Origin: Lachnospiraceae bacterium
GTDB lineage: Bacteria > Bacillota > Clostridia > Lachnospirales > Lachnospiraceae
Reading direction: 5' to 3'
Length of the DNA: 64,000 nt
NCBI GenBank assembly: GCA_902363835.1
Contig: CABJBM010000020.1
Span: forward strand, 1-64,000
This document shows, piece after piece, positions 35,034 through 45,652 of this stretch. The notes below the pieces were generated by a model. The model was not told the origin of the DNA and ran no database searches. It worked only from the letters and a program-made list of their open reading frames with translations. The translations under genes were made by a program, and so were the position numbers. How positions within the stretch are numbered: the stretch's first letter is position 1; every line of letters starts with the position of its first letter.

Positions 35034-35663
35034 ATGAGAAAACAGGTTCTATGTTATGGTGATTCCAATACCTGGGGTTACATGCCCGGAACCGGAACCA
35101 GATATGAGGAAAATATCCGGTATCCCGGAGTTATGGCCGAATTGCTGGGAGAAGAATACCGGGTTATAGAAGAAGGGTTAAACGGACGCACGACTGTGTT
35201 TTCCGACCGGATGGAGCCGGAGCGCTGCGGTATCGAACACCTGCTTCCGTTTCTGCTTTCCCATCTGCCCCTTGATTATCTGGTGATTATGTTGGGGACA
35301 AATGATACTAAAAGCCATTTCCACGTCAATGCCAGAGAAATTGGATTTGGTATGGAAGAACTTCTGATCAGGGCCAGACACATTCTGGATACCAGGGGAT
35401 CTGAAGCTGAAATCATACTGGTTGCTCCGGTTCCCATTCACCCTGAGGCTGATCCCATGTTTGACCGGGAATCATGGAAAAAGAGCAGGGAACTGGCACC
35501 GGTTTATCAGGAACTGGCCCATACATACGGATGCCTGTACCTGGACGGCGGATCCGCTGCCAGGGAGGTGGGAGAGGATGGAATCCATCTTAGCATACAA
35601 GGGCACCGGGCATTGGGAGAAGCAATTGCAGAGATCATAAAAAAACACGAACAAAGGGGGTAA
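35034..35663 (+). CDS. SGNH/GDSL-family hydrolase
   Basis: The 209-residue esterase-type protein has block I CYGDSNTWGY (nucleophile Ser11), a central GLNGRTT, block III MLGTNDTK and the C-terminal EDGIHLSIQGH with the catalytic Asp/His. There is no signal peptide, so it acts in the cytoplasm. Related proteins hydrolyse acyl esters or thioesters. In an Amadori-type operon it might remove an acyl group from the amine part of the substrate; this is inference. It starts 5 bases after frlD. Confidence 0.85.
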   Translation: MRKQVLCYGDSNTWGYMPGTGTRYEENIRYPGVMAELLGEEYRVIEEGLNGRTTVFSDRMEPERCGIEHLLPFLLSHLPLDYLVIMLGTNDTKSHFHVNAREIGFGMEELLIRARHILDTRGSEAEIILVAPVPIHPEADPMFDRESWKKSRELAPVYQELAHTYGCLYLDGGSAAREVGEDGIHLSIQGHRALGEAIAEIIKKHEQRG

Positions 35664-35669
35664 TTAATT

Positions 35670-36500
35670 ATGAAACTTGGAATGTTTACTTCTGGTTACC
35701 AGCGCAATCCGCTGGAGCACTGCTTTCAGGATGCAAAGCGTTTCGGCTATGATTTTATTGAGCTGTGGGGCGGCAGGCCTCACGCCTTTGCACCGGATTT
35801 AAAGGCAGGGGAGATTGAGGAGGTGAAACGTCTGATCGATAAATATCAGATGCCGGTGCTGGGATTCACGCCAGAGCACAATGCCTATCCTTATAATTTT
35901 ATGATTGGAAGCGAGCTGCAGAGGAGAGATGCGGTGAATTACCTGAAGCTGTGTCTGGATATGGCAAAGGAGATAGGCTCTGACTATATGCTGGTGTCCC
36001 CGGCCCATGCCGGCTACCTGGCAACCTATGAAGAGATCTGGTCCCGTATGGTGGATACCTTGAAAGAACTGACCGGCCACGCTGAGAAGGTTGGCGTAAA
36101 GCTGGTGGTGGAGACGCTGACGCCCTATGAGACCAACGCGTTTAAGAGTGCAAATGACTTGATCGAACTGTTTAAACGCATTGATTCTCCCTATATTGTG
36201 GGCATGTGTGATGTAGTGCCTCCTTTTGTCCAGCATGAAAGCATCATGGCTTACATTGATAAGCTGGGCGAAAAAATGTATCACATGCACATTATTGACG
36301 GAGATCAGGGGACAGACAGCCACATTGTTCCCGGTGAGGGTTCCATACCGCTTCCGGAGCTGTTTAAGGAGTTAAAGGATGCCGGATATGAGAAGACAGC
36401 CACATTGGAGCTGGTGACAGGATATATAAACGAACCCAGGCTGTACGCCAGGAGAGCCATTGATAATGCCCGCGCCTATATGAGGGAAGCTGTTTTCTGA
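35670..36500 (+). CDS. frlC: FrlC-like sugar-phosphate/Amadori epimerase (TIM barrel)
   Basis: The 276-residue xylose-isomerase-like TIM barrel matches FrlC through MKLGMFTSGYQRNPLEH, ELWGGRPHAFAPDLKAGEI, GFTPEHNAYPYNFMIG, VSPAHAGYL and ELVTGYINEPRLYARRA. FrlC interconverts fructoselysine and psicoselysine. Metal ligands should be the Glu in VVETLTPYETN, the Asp/His in VGMCDVV and MHIIDG, and the Glu in TLELVTG. AAAGGGGGT precedes ATG 35670. A more distant paralogue closes the locus at 41046. Confidence 0.85.
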   Translation: MKLGMFTSGYQRNPLEHCFQDAKRFGYDFIELWGGRPHAFAPDLKAGEIEEVKRLIDKYQMPVLGFTPEHNAYPYNFMIGSELQRRDAVNYLKLCLDMAKEIGSDYMLVSPAHAGYLATYEEIWSRMVDTLKELTGHAEKVGVKLVVETLTPYETNAFKSANDLIELFKRIDSPYIVGMCDVVPPFVQHESIMAYIDKLGEKMYHMHIIDGDQGTDSHIVPGEGSIPLPELFKELKDAGYEKTATLELVTGYINEPRLYARRAIDNARAYMREAVF

Positions 36501-36526
36501 CAAACGGACGGAAAGGGAGACTTATA

Positions 36527-37411
36527 ATGTTTATTGACATTCATGTACATCCGGCGTTTTATGAGCCGATTAATGAGGACGCCAAGGTGGAGGAGTTAAG
36601 GCATGATGCCCTGGACATCCACTTAAACGGAACGGCACCTCTGCAGCATATCTTCAACCAGATGCGCTGCGCGGGGCTGGACCGCCTGTGCCTGCTGCCG
36701 GAGGATTACTCCACGGAGTACGGCAGGCCGCTGGTGACAAATGAGGAGATCAAAAGGCTGGTGGACCTGGCACCGGACCGCTTTATTGGTTTTGCAGGGG
36801 TGGATCCTCTGGCAGAGGGAGCTGCGGATAAGCTGGAGCACGCGTTTGGCGATCTGAAACTTAAGGGATTGAAGCTTCATCCCTCCAGGCAGCACTTTTA
36901 CCCGTCGGATGAGCGGCTGAATCCGGTTTACGATATCTGCGAGAAGTATCACAGGCCTATAATCTTTCACAGCGGACTGTCCTGGGAGCCCAATGCTCTG
37001 GCAAAGTATTCCAGGCCCATTGAGTTTGAGGAGCTGGCAGCCGTGAGGCCGGGCCTGAAGATCTGTCTGGCCCACTTTGGCTGGCCCTGGGTGCAGGAGG
37101 CGGCCATGCTGATGCTGAAATATCCTAATGTGTATGCGGATACGGGGATTCTGTATTTTGATAGTGCCCTGGAGTTTTACAAGCGGGTATTTAACCATGA
37201 CATCCCGGCCACATGGATTGACCGCAGTCTGCGGCACCAGGTAATGTTCGGAAGCAACAATCCGCGTTTTGAGCAGATCCGCATGGCAGACGCCATTTCG
37301 CGTCTGGGCTTCAGAGAGAGTACCCTGGAACTGATCAAAGGCGGCAATGCCATCGAATTCCTGGGCGGATTAGAAGAAACTTTCACCGGCGGTGTTACCG
37401 GGGAAAGGTAA
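36527..37411 (+). CDS. Amidohydrolase_2-type TIM-barrel protein
   Basis: The 294-residue protein has the metal motif DIHVHP at residues 3-8, GLKLHPSRQHF, IIFHSGLSW and CLAHFGWPW, all typical of the ACMSD/uracil-decarboxylase-like amidohydrolases. The usual C-terminal GSDxP Asp is replaced: here VMFGSNNPRFEQ. That Asp is normally essential, so the reaction may be altered or lost, although the other ligands are intact. It lies between the FrlC-like gene and yjbQ. No homologue belongs to the known frl operons. Confidence 0.82.
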   Translation: MFIDIHVHPAFYEPINEDAKVEELRHDALDIHLNGTAPLQHIFNQMRCAGLDRLCLLPEDYSTEYGRPLVTNEEIKRLVDLAPDRFIGFAGVDPLAEGAADKLEHAFGDLKLKGLKLHPSRQHFYPSDERLNPVYDICEKYHRPIIFHSGLSWEPNALAKYSRPIEFEELAAVRPGLKICLAHFGWPWVQEAAMLMLKYPNVYADTGILYFDSALEFYKRVFNHDIPATWIDRSLRHQVMFGSNNPRFEQIRMADAISRLGFRESTLELIKGGNAIEFLGGLEETFTGGVTGER

Positions 37412-37423
37412 GGAGGGATACCA

Positions 37424-39311
<1,888 letters not shown>

Positions 39312-39395
39312 CGGTTTTCTCTAATTAGAAAGATTGACACTTTAAGGCAGATGTTCTAAGATTGAAGATAGTGAAACAATATTTGTGTTTTAAGT

Positions 39396-40142
39396 ATGAA
39401 AACAAAAGGAATGTCTGCCATGAATTTAGATCGCCAAAAGCCTCGTGATGAGGCAATGGAAAAAATTGAGAATTATATAATAAAAAATCATTTAAAACCG
39501 GATGAGAAGCTTCCTTCTGAGAGGAGCATGTGCGAGATGTGGAATTTTAACCGGTCCACCCTCAGAAGCGCAATCAAGCAGCTGATTCTGGAAGGAAAAA
39601 TCTATAACAGGAATGGTTCGGGGACCTATGTGGCAAGGGAAAAACTGGTCCGCAATCTTCAGGATGTCTATGGGTTTTACCAGACAGCGCAGTTTGCAGG
39701 GCGGGAGGTCCATACAAAGGTGCTCCTCATGGATTTTTGTGAGACGCCCAAGAATATCGGGCGCAAAATGAAACTGCCGCTGGGGCACAAGCTGTTACGG
39801 CTTGTGCGCCTGCGTTATCTGGACGGGATACCTGTGCTGATTTCCACCATCTATCTGGACGCCCAGCGCTTTGCAGGGCTGGAACAGATGGATTTAAACA
39901 AGGTTTCTCTCTACGCTGTGCTGAAGGAACAGTATGGCGTTGAGGTTTCCGGCGGTATGGAGAAGCTGAGTATTGCCTACTGCGATGAGGAGGAAGCAGG
40001 TTACCTGGAGATCGAAGAAGGTGCTCCTGTGATTTATCAGTCAGGTGTGACGATGGATCAGCAGGACGTGGTATTTGAATATTTTAAGGAGATCACCCGC
40101 TCAGAATACGTTTGCTTTGCAAGCGAGCTTACGAGAAGGTGA
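39396..40142 (+). CDS. GntR-family regulator with UTRA domain (1)
   Basis: The 248-residue protein has an N-terminal GntR winged helix (KLPSERSMCEMWNFNRSTLRSAIKQLILEGKIYNRNGSGTYVA) and a C-terminal UTRA sensor (LLRLVRLRYLDGIPVLISTIYL...VIYQSGVTMDQQDVVFEYFKEITR). UTRA domains bind sugar phosphates or related ligands. The start is uncertain: ATG 39396, 39411 and 39420 are in frame, and AAAAGGA at 39402 would best serve 39420. It is one of two similar but not identical regulators, and a candidate for the shared operator. Confidence 0.87.
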   Translation: MKTKGMSAMNLDRQKPRDEAMEKIENYIIKNHLKPDEKLPSERSMCEMWNFNRSTLRSAIKQLILEGKIYNRNGSGTYVAREKLVRNLQDVYGFYQTAQFAGREVHTKVLLMDFCETPKNIGRKMKLPLGHKLLRLVRLRYLDGIPVLISTIYLDAQRFAGLEQMDLNKVSLYAVLKEQYGVEVSGGMEKLSIAYCDEEEAGYLEIEEGAPVIYQSGVTMDQQDVVFEYFKEITRSEYVCFASELTRR

Positions 40143-40170
40143 GTTCTGTTCATAACAAGGAGGAAAAAAG

Positions 40171-40902
40171 TTGGCTAAAACAGCAGAGGTAGCTTACAAT
40201 TCACCTATTTATCTTCAGCTTCGGGAAGTGGTGCGTTCGAAAATCGAGGACGGGGAATATGCTCCCGGCACGGCTATCCCCTCAGAAAATATTCTAGCAG
40301 GTACCTACGGAATCAACCGTCTGACCGTCCGCAGCGCTATTGACGCGCTGGTGAATGAGGGTCTGTTAAAGCGTGTCCAGGGCAAAGGCGTGTACGTTGT
40401 GGCCCGGATCGAGAGGGACTTAGAGGTGCTTGGCGGATTTACCCAGACCATGGATGAAAAGCATGTGCAGAATAAGCGCAAGATCCTGTTGAAAGGCCAG
40501 CGGAAGGCCGGAGAGAAATATGCGGCAATTTTTGGAATCGGTGAGGAAGATATGCTGTATTATATCAAGCGTCTGGACTATGCAGATGAAGAACCAATTG
40601 CCATTCAGGAAATTTATATTCCTTATAATCTGGTACCCAAGATGGAAGGGATCGACCAGAGTGTGTTCACCATGTTTGAAATCTATAAATTCTATGGGAT
40701 TAACCCTGTAAGGGCATGGCAGACCCTGGACCTGGTTCAGCTGACTCAGTCCGATGCCAGGCTGATTAATATCAACAAAGACCAGGCGGTATTTCTGTTC
40801 ACCTGCATGACCTATGACGAGACTGACCGCGTGATAGAATATTCAAAATCTTATACCCGTGGAGACAAATGCAATTTTAAGGTGCATTTCCACAAGCAGT
40901 AA
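40171..40902 (+). CDS. GntR-family regulator with UTRA domain (2)
   Basis: The 243-residue protein has a GntR HTH (TAIPSENILAGTYGINRLTVRSAIDALVNEGLLKRVQGKGVYVV) and UTRA domain (LYYIKRLDYADEEPIAIQEIYIP...AVFLFTCMTYDETDRVIEYSKSYTRG). The start is TTG 40171 with AAGGAGG 6 bases before it. It follows regulator 1 by 28 bases. FrlR of E. coli is a GntR/UTRA protein. Having two suggests that two ligands or two operator sets are monitored. Confidence 0.88.
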   Translation: MAKTAEVAYNSPIYLQLREVVRSKIEDGEYAPGTAIPSENILAGTYGINRLTVRSAIDALVNEGLLKRVQGKGVYVVARIERDLEVLGGFTQTMDEKHVQNKRKILLKGQRKAGEKYAAIFGIGEEDMLYYIKRLDYADEEPIAIQEIYIPYNLVPKMEGIDQSVFTMFEIYKFYGINPVRAWQTLDLVQLTQSDARLININKDQAVFLFTCMTYDETDRVIEYSKSYTRGDKCNFKVHFHKQ

Positions 40903-40915
40903 GGAAGAGGCAATT

Positions 40916-41026
40916 ATGTTAAAGTTTGATGAACCGAAGCAAATTGACAATGTGAACGGCGCTCTGGCGCTGGGACCGGAAACAAGAGAACGGTGCGGAG
41001 TTCATCACCGCCGGTTTGACTATTGA
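40916..41026 (+). pseudogene. 36-codon stub, probably the N-terminus of a SIS-domain deglycase
   Basis: AAGGAAGAGG precedes ATG 40916, and the stub begins MLKFDEPKQIDNVNGALAL. As I recall, SIS-domain phospho-deglycases or isomerases (FrlB/AgaS-like) of Firmicutes begin in this way. After about 20 residues the similarity stops, and the frame ends at TGA 41024-41026. A different frame (WDRKQENGAEFITAGLTIDDG) runs into the next gene, which suggests a deletion joining two coding segments. This is the place where an frlB-like gene could have been, but the identity is tentative. Confidence 0.5.
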
Positions 41027-41045
41027 TGACGGGAGGCAGGAGAGA

Positions 41046-41888
41046 ATGTCGAAGATTACTATGGATCAAATCGGGGTAATGAGCGTTCCGTACGTCCATT
41101 ATTCCCTGGAATATTATCTGGACTCCATGAAAAAATGCGGTCTGAAACACGTGGATCTTTGGGGTGGAATTCCCCATTACTGCAGGCTGGACTATCCCTT
41201 TTCAGAAGATGCCGGAGCAAAACTGGAATCCATCCAAAGAATGATGGATGAGCGGGGACTGGATGTGGCTGTTTACACCCCGGAAACCTTATCTTATCCC
41301 TACAGCTTTTCAGATCCCCAGGAGGCGGTGAGAAAGCGCACAGTGGATTATTTCAGTATGGCCATGGACGATGCTCTGGTGATGGGCACCAACAAGGTTT
41401 TTCTGAATTCCGGCTGCGGACTTCTGGATCTGCCAAGGGAGGAGTCCTTTGCCAGGTTGGTGGATACTTATAAAAAAATAGCGGCAATTGCAGAGAAAAA
41501 GGGGATTGAGCTGGTACTGGAACAGCTCCAGCCCTATGAAAGTAATCTGGTGCTGAATCTGGCAGATGTCAAACGTGTCCTGGATCAGGTCAATTCCCCG
41601 GCGCTTAGTGTATGTGTGGATGTGGTAGCCATGGCTGTGGCAGGGGAGGAACTAAAGGACTACTTTGAGGTTTTGGGTACCAATAAGATCAAGCTGATCC
41701 ATTTTGCCGATACGTGCCATTATATTCCTGGGGATGGGGAACTTCCTTTAAAGGAATATCTGAAGACGCTGGAAGCCTATGACTATAAAGGGATTGTGGA
41801 TCTGGAAATCAACGATTCTATTTACTGGGCTGATCCTCATGGAGCCATTGCAAAATCAGTGGAATGGCTGAAGGAAAATCTGGGTTAG
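41046..41888 (+). CDS. FrlC-like TIM-barrel isomerase/epimerase (2)
   Basis: The 280-residue xylose-isomerase-like protein has HVDLWGGIPHYCRLDYPF, VAVYTPETLSYPYSFSDP, LNSGCGLLDLP and LEQLQPYESNLVLNLADV (metal Glu), then SVCVDVVAM, IHFADTCHYIPGDGELPL and VDLEIND. It is a paralogue of the FrlC-like protein at 35670 but clearly diverged. CAGGAGA precedes ATG 41046. After it, up to 42070, there is only a 24-codon frame (41898-41972). Confidence 0.83.
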   Translation: MSKITMDQIGVMSVPYVHYSLEYYLDSMKKCGLKHVDLWGGIPHYCRLDYPFSEDAGAKLESIQRMMDERGLDVAVYTPETLSYPYSFSDPQEAVRKRTVDYFSMAMDDALVMGTNKVFLNSGCGLLDLPREESFARLVDTYKKIAAIAEKKGIELVLEQLQPYESNLVLNLADVKRVLDQVNSPALSVCVDVVAMAVAGEELKDYFEVLGTNKIKLIHFADTCHYIPGDGELPLKEYLKTLEAYDYKGIVDLEINDSIYWADPHGAIAKSVEWLKENLG

Positions 41889-42070
41889 AACCTATGTATG
41901 AAAAAGCGTAAGAAAGAACCTTCCATTCATTATAATTCTTTATATCGCTGGATAAATAAATACGAAGAATAAGGAGAAAGTGCGTTTCCTGGACACTGTT
42001 TTCACATAACTATTTTATTTTTCGCATAATATTAAATAAATTATCCGCTGGAATAAGGGAAATAGTATGT

Positions 42071-43741
42071 ATGGAAAAAATTTTGGATGATAATTATTAT
42101 GACTTGATTGTTGATAATTTAATGAACCCTAATGGCAGCGAAGATGCTGATATAACCATGTTAAATGAGACACATCACATCTCACATGTTCGTACATCTG
42201 AAATAAGTATCTGTGATGAAAGACAGGCTCCCTATTATTCTTTACCTGAATTATTTACTCCCGTATCGATAATTAACAGCGGAGGTGCATTTAATGAAAG
42301 TCTTTGGTTTAACTCCCAGTCTCCTTTTCAGGGGAAAGAAATTATTATTGGTATTTTAGGCACTGGAATTGATTATCAGCATCCGGCGTTTCTCAATACT
42401 GACAGGACGACCCGCATCCTTTCTATATGGGATCAGTCGGAGCAAAGTGGTGCTGTTCCTGCGGGCTTTACTTTTGGCAGTGAATATACCAGTGAAATGA
42501 TTAATCAGGCACTGGCATCAGAGGATCCGCTGTCTGTTGTCCCATCAATAGATATAAATGGACATGGAACAGCGATTGCCAGCATTGTCACCGGCAGACC
42601 TGATTCAAATCAGTCCTTCAGCGGTATTGTACCAGAATCTGAACTTGTGATTGTAAAACTGAAGGAAGCAAAACAAAGTCTGAAACAGCTGTTTTTTGTT
42701 CCGGATGATTTACTGTGCTTTCAGGAGACAGATATGATACTTGGAATAAGGTATTTAATTACCGTATCTCAAAACCTGAGACGTCCTTTGGTTATATGCA
42801 TTGCTTTGGGGAGTAACATGGGTGGCCATGACGGAATCAGCCCTATCAGTACTTATTTAAACAGTATAGCAGGATTGCCTGATATGGGAATTGCTATTGC
42901 TGCAGGAGATGAGGGAAACAAAGAAAGACATTATTTTAACAATACTGGTTCCCAGCCTTATTATCATGATTTCCAATTGAATGTAGGGAGCAGTGACAAA
43001 TTATTTTCCATGGAAATCTGGCCATATGCGCCAAGCACCCTATCGATTGGGATTGTATCACCTTTGGGGGAATATACAGAACTTATTTACCCTTCACTGG
43101 CTTGCAAAGAGTTTGCGTTTGAACAAAGCCAAAGCACTCTTTTGATTAATAACTTTGTTTTTGAAAGCGGAGGCAGAAATCCGTTAATTTTAATCCGTTT
43201 TAAAAATCCTTATCCGGGAATTTGGTATTTTCGAGCTGTAAGTGTGGAAAATACGCCATTTTCTTTTCATGCATGGCTACCAGCTGGAGATCTGATATCC
43301 AATGAGACCTTTTTCTTTGAGTCAAATCCGGATACCACTGTAACTTCACCGGGAAATACTACGAATCCCTTAACGGTTACTGCCTATAATCAATCCAATA
43401 ATAGCATTTTAACTGAATCCGGAAGAGGTTATACCAGGCTGGGTGTTGTTAAGCCCGATATAGCGGCACCTGGATACCAGATATCCTGTGCAGTTCCAGG
43501 AAACCGGTATGGGGTAATGAGCGGAACCGGGGCAGCTGTTGGATATGCGGCGGGTGCCATTGCCATAGCCATGGAGTGGTCTTATATAAAAGGAGATTAT
43601 GTCACGATTAATGGGAATCAAATCAGAGGAATGCTAACTTATAATGCTCTGCGTGATTCTGCAGTTGATTATCCCAATAATATATGGGGATATGGAATAT
43701 TAGATATTGAAAATTTACTAAATATGCTTTTAAACATTTAA
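42071..43741 (+). CDS. Csp-like subtilisin (S8) pseudoprotease
   Basis: The 556-residue protein has the layout of clostridial Csp-type S8 proteins: IIIGILGTGIDYQHPAF, TRILSIWDQSEQSG, NGHGTAIASIVTG, AAGDEGNKERHYF, a long inserted jelly-roll and MSGTGAAVGYAAGAIA. The catalytic Asp (IDTG in active enzymes) is Gly97, the Ser (GTS) is Gly487 and the oxyanion Asn is Asp280; His165 is kept. It should be inactive. C. difficile CspA and CspC are inactive subtilisins that act in spore germination sensing, a plausible parallel. There is no signal peptide. It has no operon partners. Confidence 0.88.
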   Translation: MEKILDDNYYDLIVDNLMNPNGSEDADITMLNETHHISHVRTSEISICDERQAPYYSLPELFTPVSIINSGGAFNESLWFNSQSPFQGKEIIIGILGTGIDYQHPAFLNTDRTTRILSIWDQSEQSGAVPAGFTFGSEYTSEMINQALASEDPLSVVPSIDINGHGTAIASIVTGRPDSNQSFSGIVPESELVIVKLKEAKQSLKQLFFVPDDLLCFQETDMILGIRYLITVSQNLRRPLVICIALGSNMGGHDGISPISTYLNSIAGLPDMGIAIAAGDEGNKERHYFNNTGSQPYYHDFQLNVGSSDKLFSMEIWPYAPSTLSIGIVSPLGEYTELIYPSLACKEFAFEQSQSTLLINNFVFESGGRNPLILIRFKNPYPGIWYFRAVSVENTPFSFHAWLPAGDLISNETFFFESNPDTTVTSPGNTTNPLTVTAYNQSNNSILTESGRGYTRLGVVKPDIAAPGYQISCAVPGNRYGVMSGTGAAVGYAAGAIAIAMEWSYIKGDYVTINGNQIRGMLTYNALRDSAVDYPNNIWGYGILDIENLLNMLLNI

Positions 43742-43824
43742 TGATAACTTAGGAAGAGGGATTTTGACCAGGTGCATAATGGTGCAGTCAGAGAAGGTTT
43801 TAATAGTGAATAAGAAGATAGGAT

Positions 43825-43870
43825 AAAAGCACAGGCGGCATCCGGTAATCCGGATCCGCCTGTGCTTTTG
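43825..43870. terminator. Bidirectional terminator
   Basis: AAAAGCACAGGCGGcATCCGG and its complement CCGGATCCGCCTGTGCTTTT enclose only TAAT. A run of A on the left and T on the right lets it serve the Csp-like gene (rightward) and the DeoR gene (leftward). Confidence 0.85.
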
Positions 43871-43939
43871 CCAATGATAAAAATTTGGCGACCTTATATA
43901 GATTTGACCAGATATCCATCTTATACCAGTTATACCAGA

Positions 43940-44716
43940 TTATGCTAAAATGACCTTTGAGATGCATTCATTTAATTTCCGGGCATATTGAGGTGATACA
44001 TCGGAATCCATAATTAATACATCAACTTCATTTATTTCGGCAAAAGTCTGAAAGTCAATATGATTAACTTTGCTGGAATCGGCCAGTAATATAATATTAT
44101 TAGAAGATTTAATCATAGCAGTTTTTATTTGTGCCAGATCCCCATTTGAAGTAGTTAAACCATGAGTAAGGCTTATGGCAGAAGATGCAATAAATAGTTT
44201 TTCAAAATTATATTTTTTTAGTTCTTCAATAATTTGATATCCATAGCAATAATGAAAACCATTTCTCATCTTTCCGCCCATAAGATGTATTTCAAAATCT
44301 TCTTTTTCCTCTAAAATGCGGGCTATTTCAATATCATTTGTAAATATCCTCAATTTTGAAAGGGAAGATCTGACAAGAGCCTGAGCTAAATAGAGCATGG
44401 TGGTTCCGGTATCGATTAATATGGTATCGCCATGATTAATTAATTCAAGTGCCTTGTTTGCTATCATTGCCTTTTTATCGCCATGCAAACGTTCGCTTAT
44501 CAGTTGTTCCCGGTGCAGTGATGATTTTAGCATTGCGCCGCCGTGTGTTCTGATAATATCTCCGTTACTTTCCAGTTTGGCAAGGTCTGTTCTGATTGTG
44601 GTACTGCTCACATTAAAATAATCAGCCAAGTAATTTACGCTGACCCTGTTTTGCGAACGAATGATTTCCAGTATTTTTTCAGCGCGTTCAATATTATAAA
44701 CTATGTCATTCCCCAT
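43940..44716 (-). CDS. DeoR-family regulator
   Basis: The 258-residue protein has the DeoR helix-turn-helix (VNYLADYFNVSSTTIRTDLAKLESNGDIIRTHGGA, about residues 24-58) and a sugar-phosphate sensor domain (INHGDTILIDTGTTMLYLAQAL, LMGGKMRNGFHYCYG, IASSAISLTHGLTT, LLADSSKVNH). It faces away from the DeoC-like operon. In the intergenic region, GAAA-rich direct repeats such as TGAAAGTGAAAG (44818-44829) and TTTGAAACGAAAGC (44861-44874) are plausible operator sites. It probably represses the sugar operon until a phosphorylated intermediate appears. Confidence 0.88.
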   Translation of the reverse strand: MGNDIVYNIERAEKILEIIRSQNRVSVNYLADYFNVSSTTIRTDLAKLESNGDIIRTHGGAMLKSSLHREQLISERLHGDKKAMIANKALELINHGDTILIDTGTTMLYLAQALVRSSLSKLRIFTNDIEIARILEEKEDFEIHLMGGKMRNGFHYCYGYQIIEELKKYNFEKLFIASSAISLTHGLTTSNGDLAQIKTAMIKSSNNIILLADSSKVNHIDFQTFAEINEVDVLIMDSDVSPQYARKLNECISKVILA

Positions 44717-44898
44717 ATCAATGGATACTCCTTTTATAAGTGGCTTTCTCTCTTTTTATTTTAGGACAAATATTTCATAAGGTCAATAGAAAAACTTTTA
44801 AAACAAAAGCAGTTATTGAAAGTGAAAGAAATATTACACAAAATTACTCATTTTAACTTTTGAAACGAAAGCAAAACAAAACATATACAAGAAAAATA

Positions 44899-44927
44899 TT
44901 GAAAAATCAAAAGAACTGTAGTATGAT
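44899..44927 (+). promoter_or_regulatory. Sigma-A promoter of the DeoC-like operon
   Basis: TTGAAA (44899-44904) and TATGAT (44922-44927) are separated by 17 bases. The region just upstream holds the DeoR-type GAAA repeats. Confidence 0.7.
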
Positions 44928-44955
44928 ATAGAAAACGATTAAAGGAGGAACAGAA

Positions 44956-45639
44956 ATGACCTTGACGATCAAAGAAGTTGCAGGAATGGTGGATCATACA
45001 AATTTAAAAGCTTATGCTACAAAAGAGGATTTCCAGAAACTTTGTGATGAAGCCAGAAAATATGGATTTAAGTCTGTAGCGATTAATTCCTATCCGGTAA
45101 AAATGTGCAGAGAAATGCTGGAGGGGTCAGAGGTGCTTACCGGTGCGGCTATTGGATTTCCCTTAGGACAGACCACAATTGAAGCTAAGGTATTTGAAGC
45201 TGAAGATGCTGTAAAAAATGGCTGCCAGGAATTTGACTACCTGCTAAATGTGGGAAAAGCAAAAGAGCATGATTATTTATATATTGAAAATGAAATGAAA
45301 GCATTGGTGGAAGTAGCAAGAAAAAGCGGGATTTGCTGTAAAGTGATTTTTGAAACCTGTTATCTGACAGAAGAGGAGATCATTGAAATTTCAAAAATCG
45401 CCGGCAGAGTGAAACCTGATTTTGTTAAAACCAGCACAGGATTTGGTACAGCAGGCGCTGCCCCGGAGCATATAAGGCTTATGAAAAAGTACGCAGGAGA
45501 AGGTGTAGCTGTAAAAGCGGCAGGCGGAATCCGGGATTATGAAAGCGCAAAGCTGATGATTGAGGCTGGTGCAACCAGATTAGGAACAAGCAGCGGAATT
45601 AAAATTATAGAAGATATGCAGAAGCTGGGCATTAATTAA
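44956..45639 (+). CDS. deoC: DeoC-type deoxyribose-phosphate aldolase
   Basis: The 227-residue class I aldolase has the N-terminal VDHTNLKAYATKEDF, a conserved Asp in EFDYLLNVG, the Schiff-base Lys in PDFVKTSTGFGTAGA and the second active-site Lys in VAVKAAGGIRDYESA. Family members cleave 2-deoxyribose 5-phosphate or other deoxy-sugar phosphates. AAAGGAGG precedes the ATG. It leads an operon with two dehydrogenases, a kinase and an isomerase-like protein, so it may act on a different aldol than deoxyribose phosphate. Confidence 0.88.
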   Translation: MTLTIKEVAGMVDHTNLKAYATKEDFQKLCDEARKYGFKSVAINSYPVKMCREMLEGSEVLTGAAIGFPLGQTTIEAKVFEAEDAVKNGCQEFDYLLNVGKAKEHDYLYIENEMKALVEVARKSGICCKVIFETCYLTEEEIIEISKIAGRVKPDFVKTSTGFGTAGAAPEHIRLMKKYAGEGVAVKAAGGIRDYESAKLMIEAGATRLGTSSGIKIIEDMQKLGIN

Positions 45640-45652
45640 GAAAGGACCTGGT

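Noticed and set aside
36623..37237. Leftward 204-codon frame opposite the amidohydrolase gene
   Set aside because: The antisense composition is rich in Gln, His and Arg, a typical shadow of a GC-rich coding strand.
41898..41972. 24-codon frame ending SLYRWINKYEE
   Set aside because: It vaguely recalls transposase fragments, but is too short to support a call.
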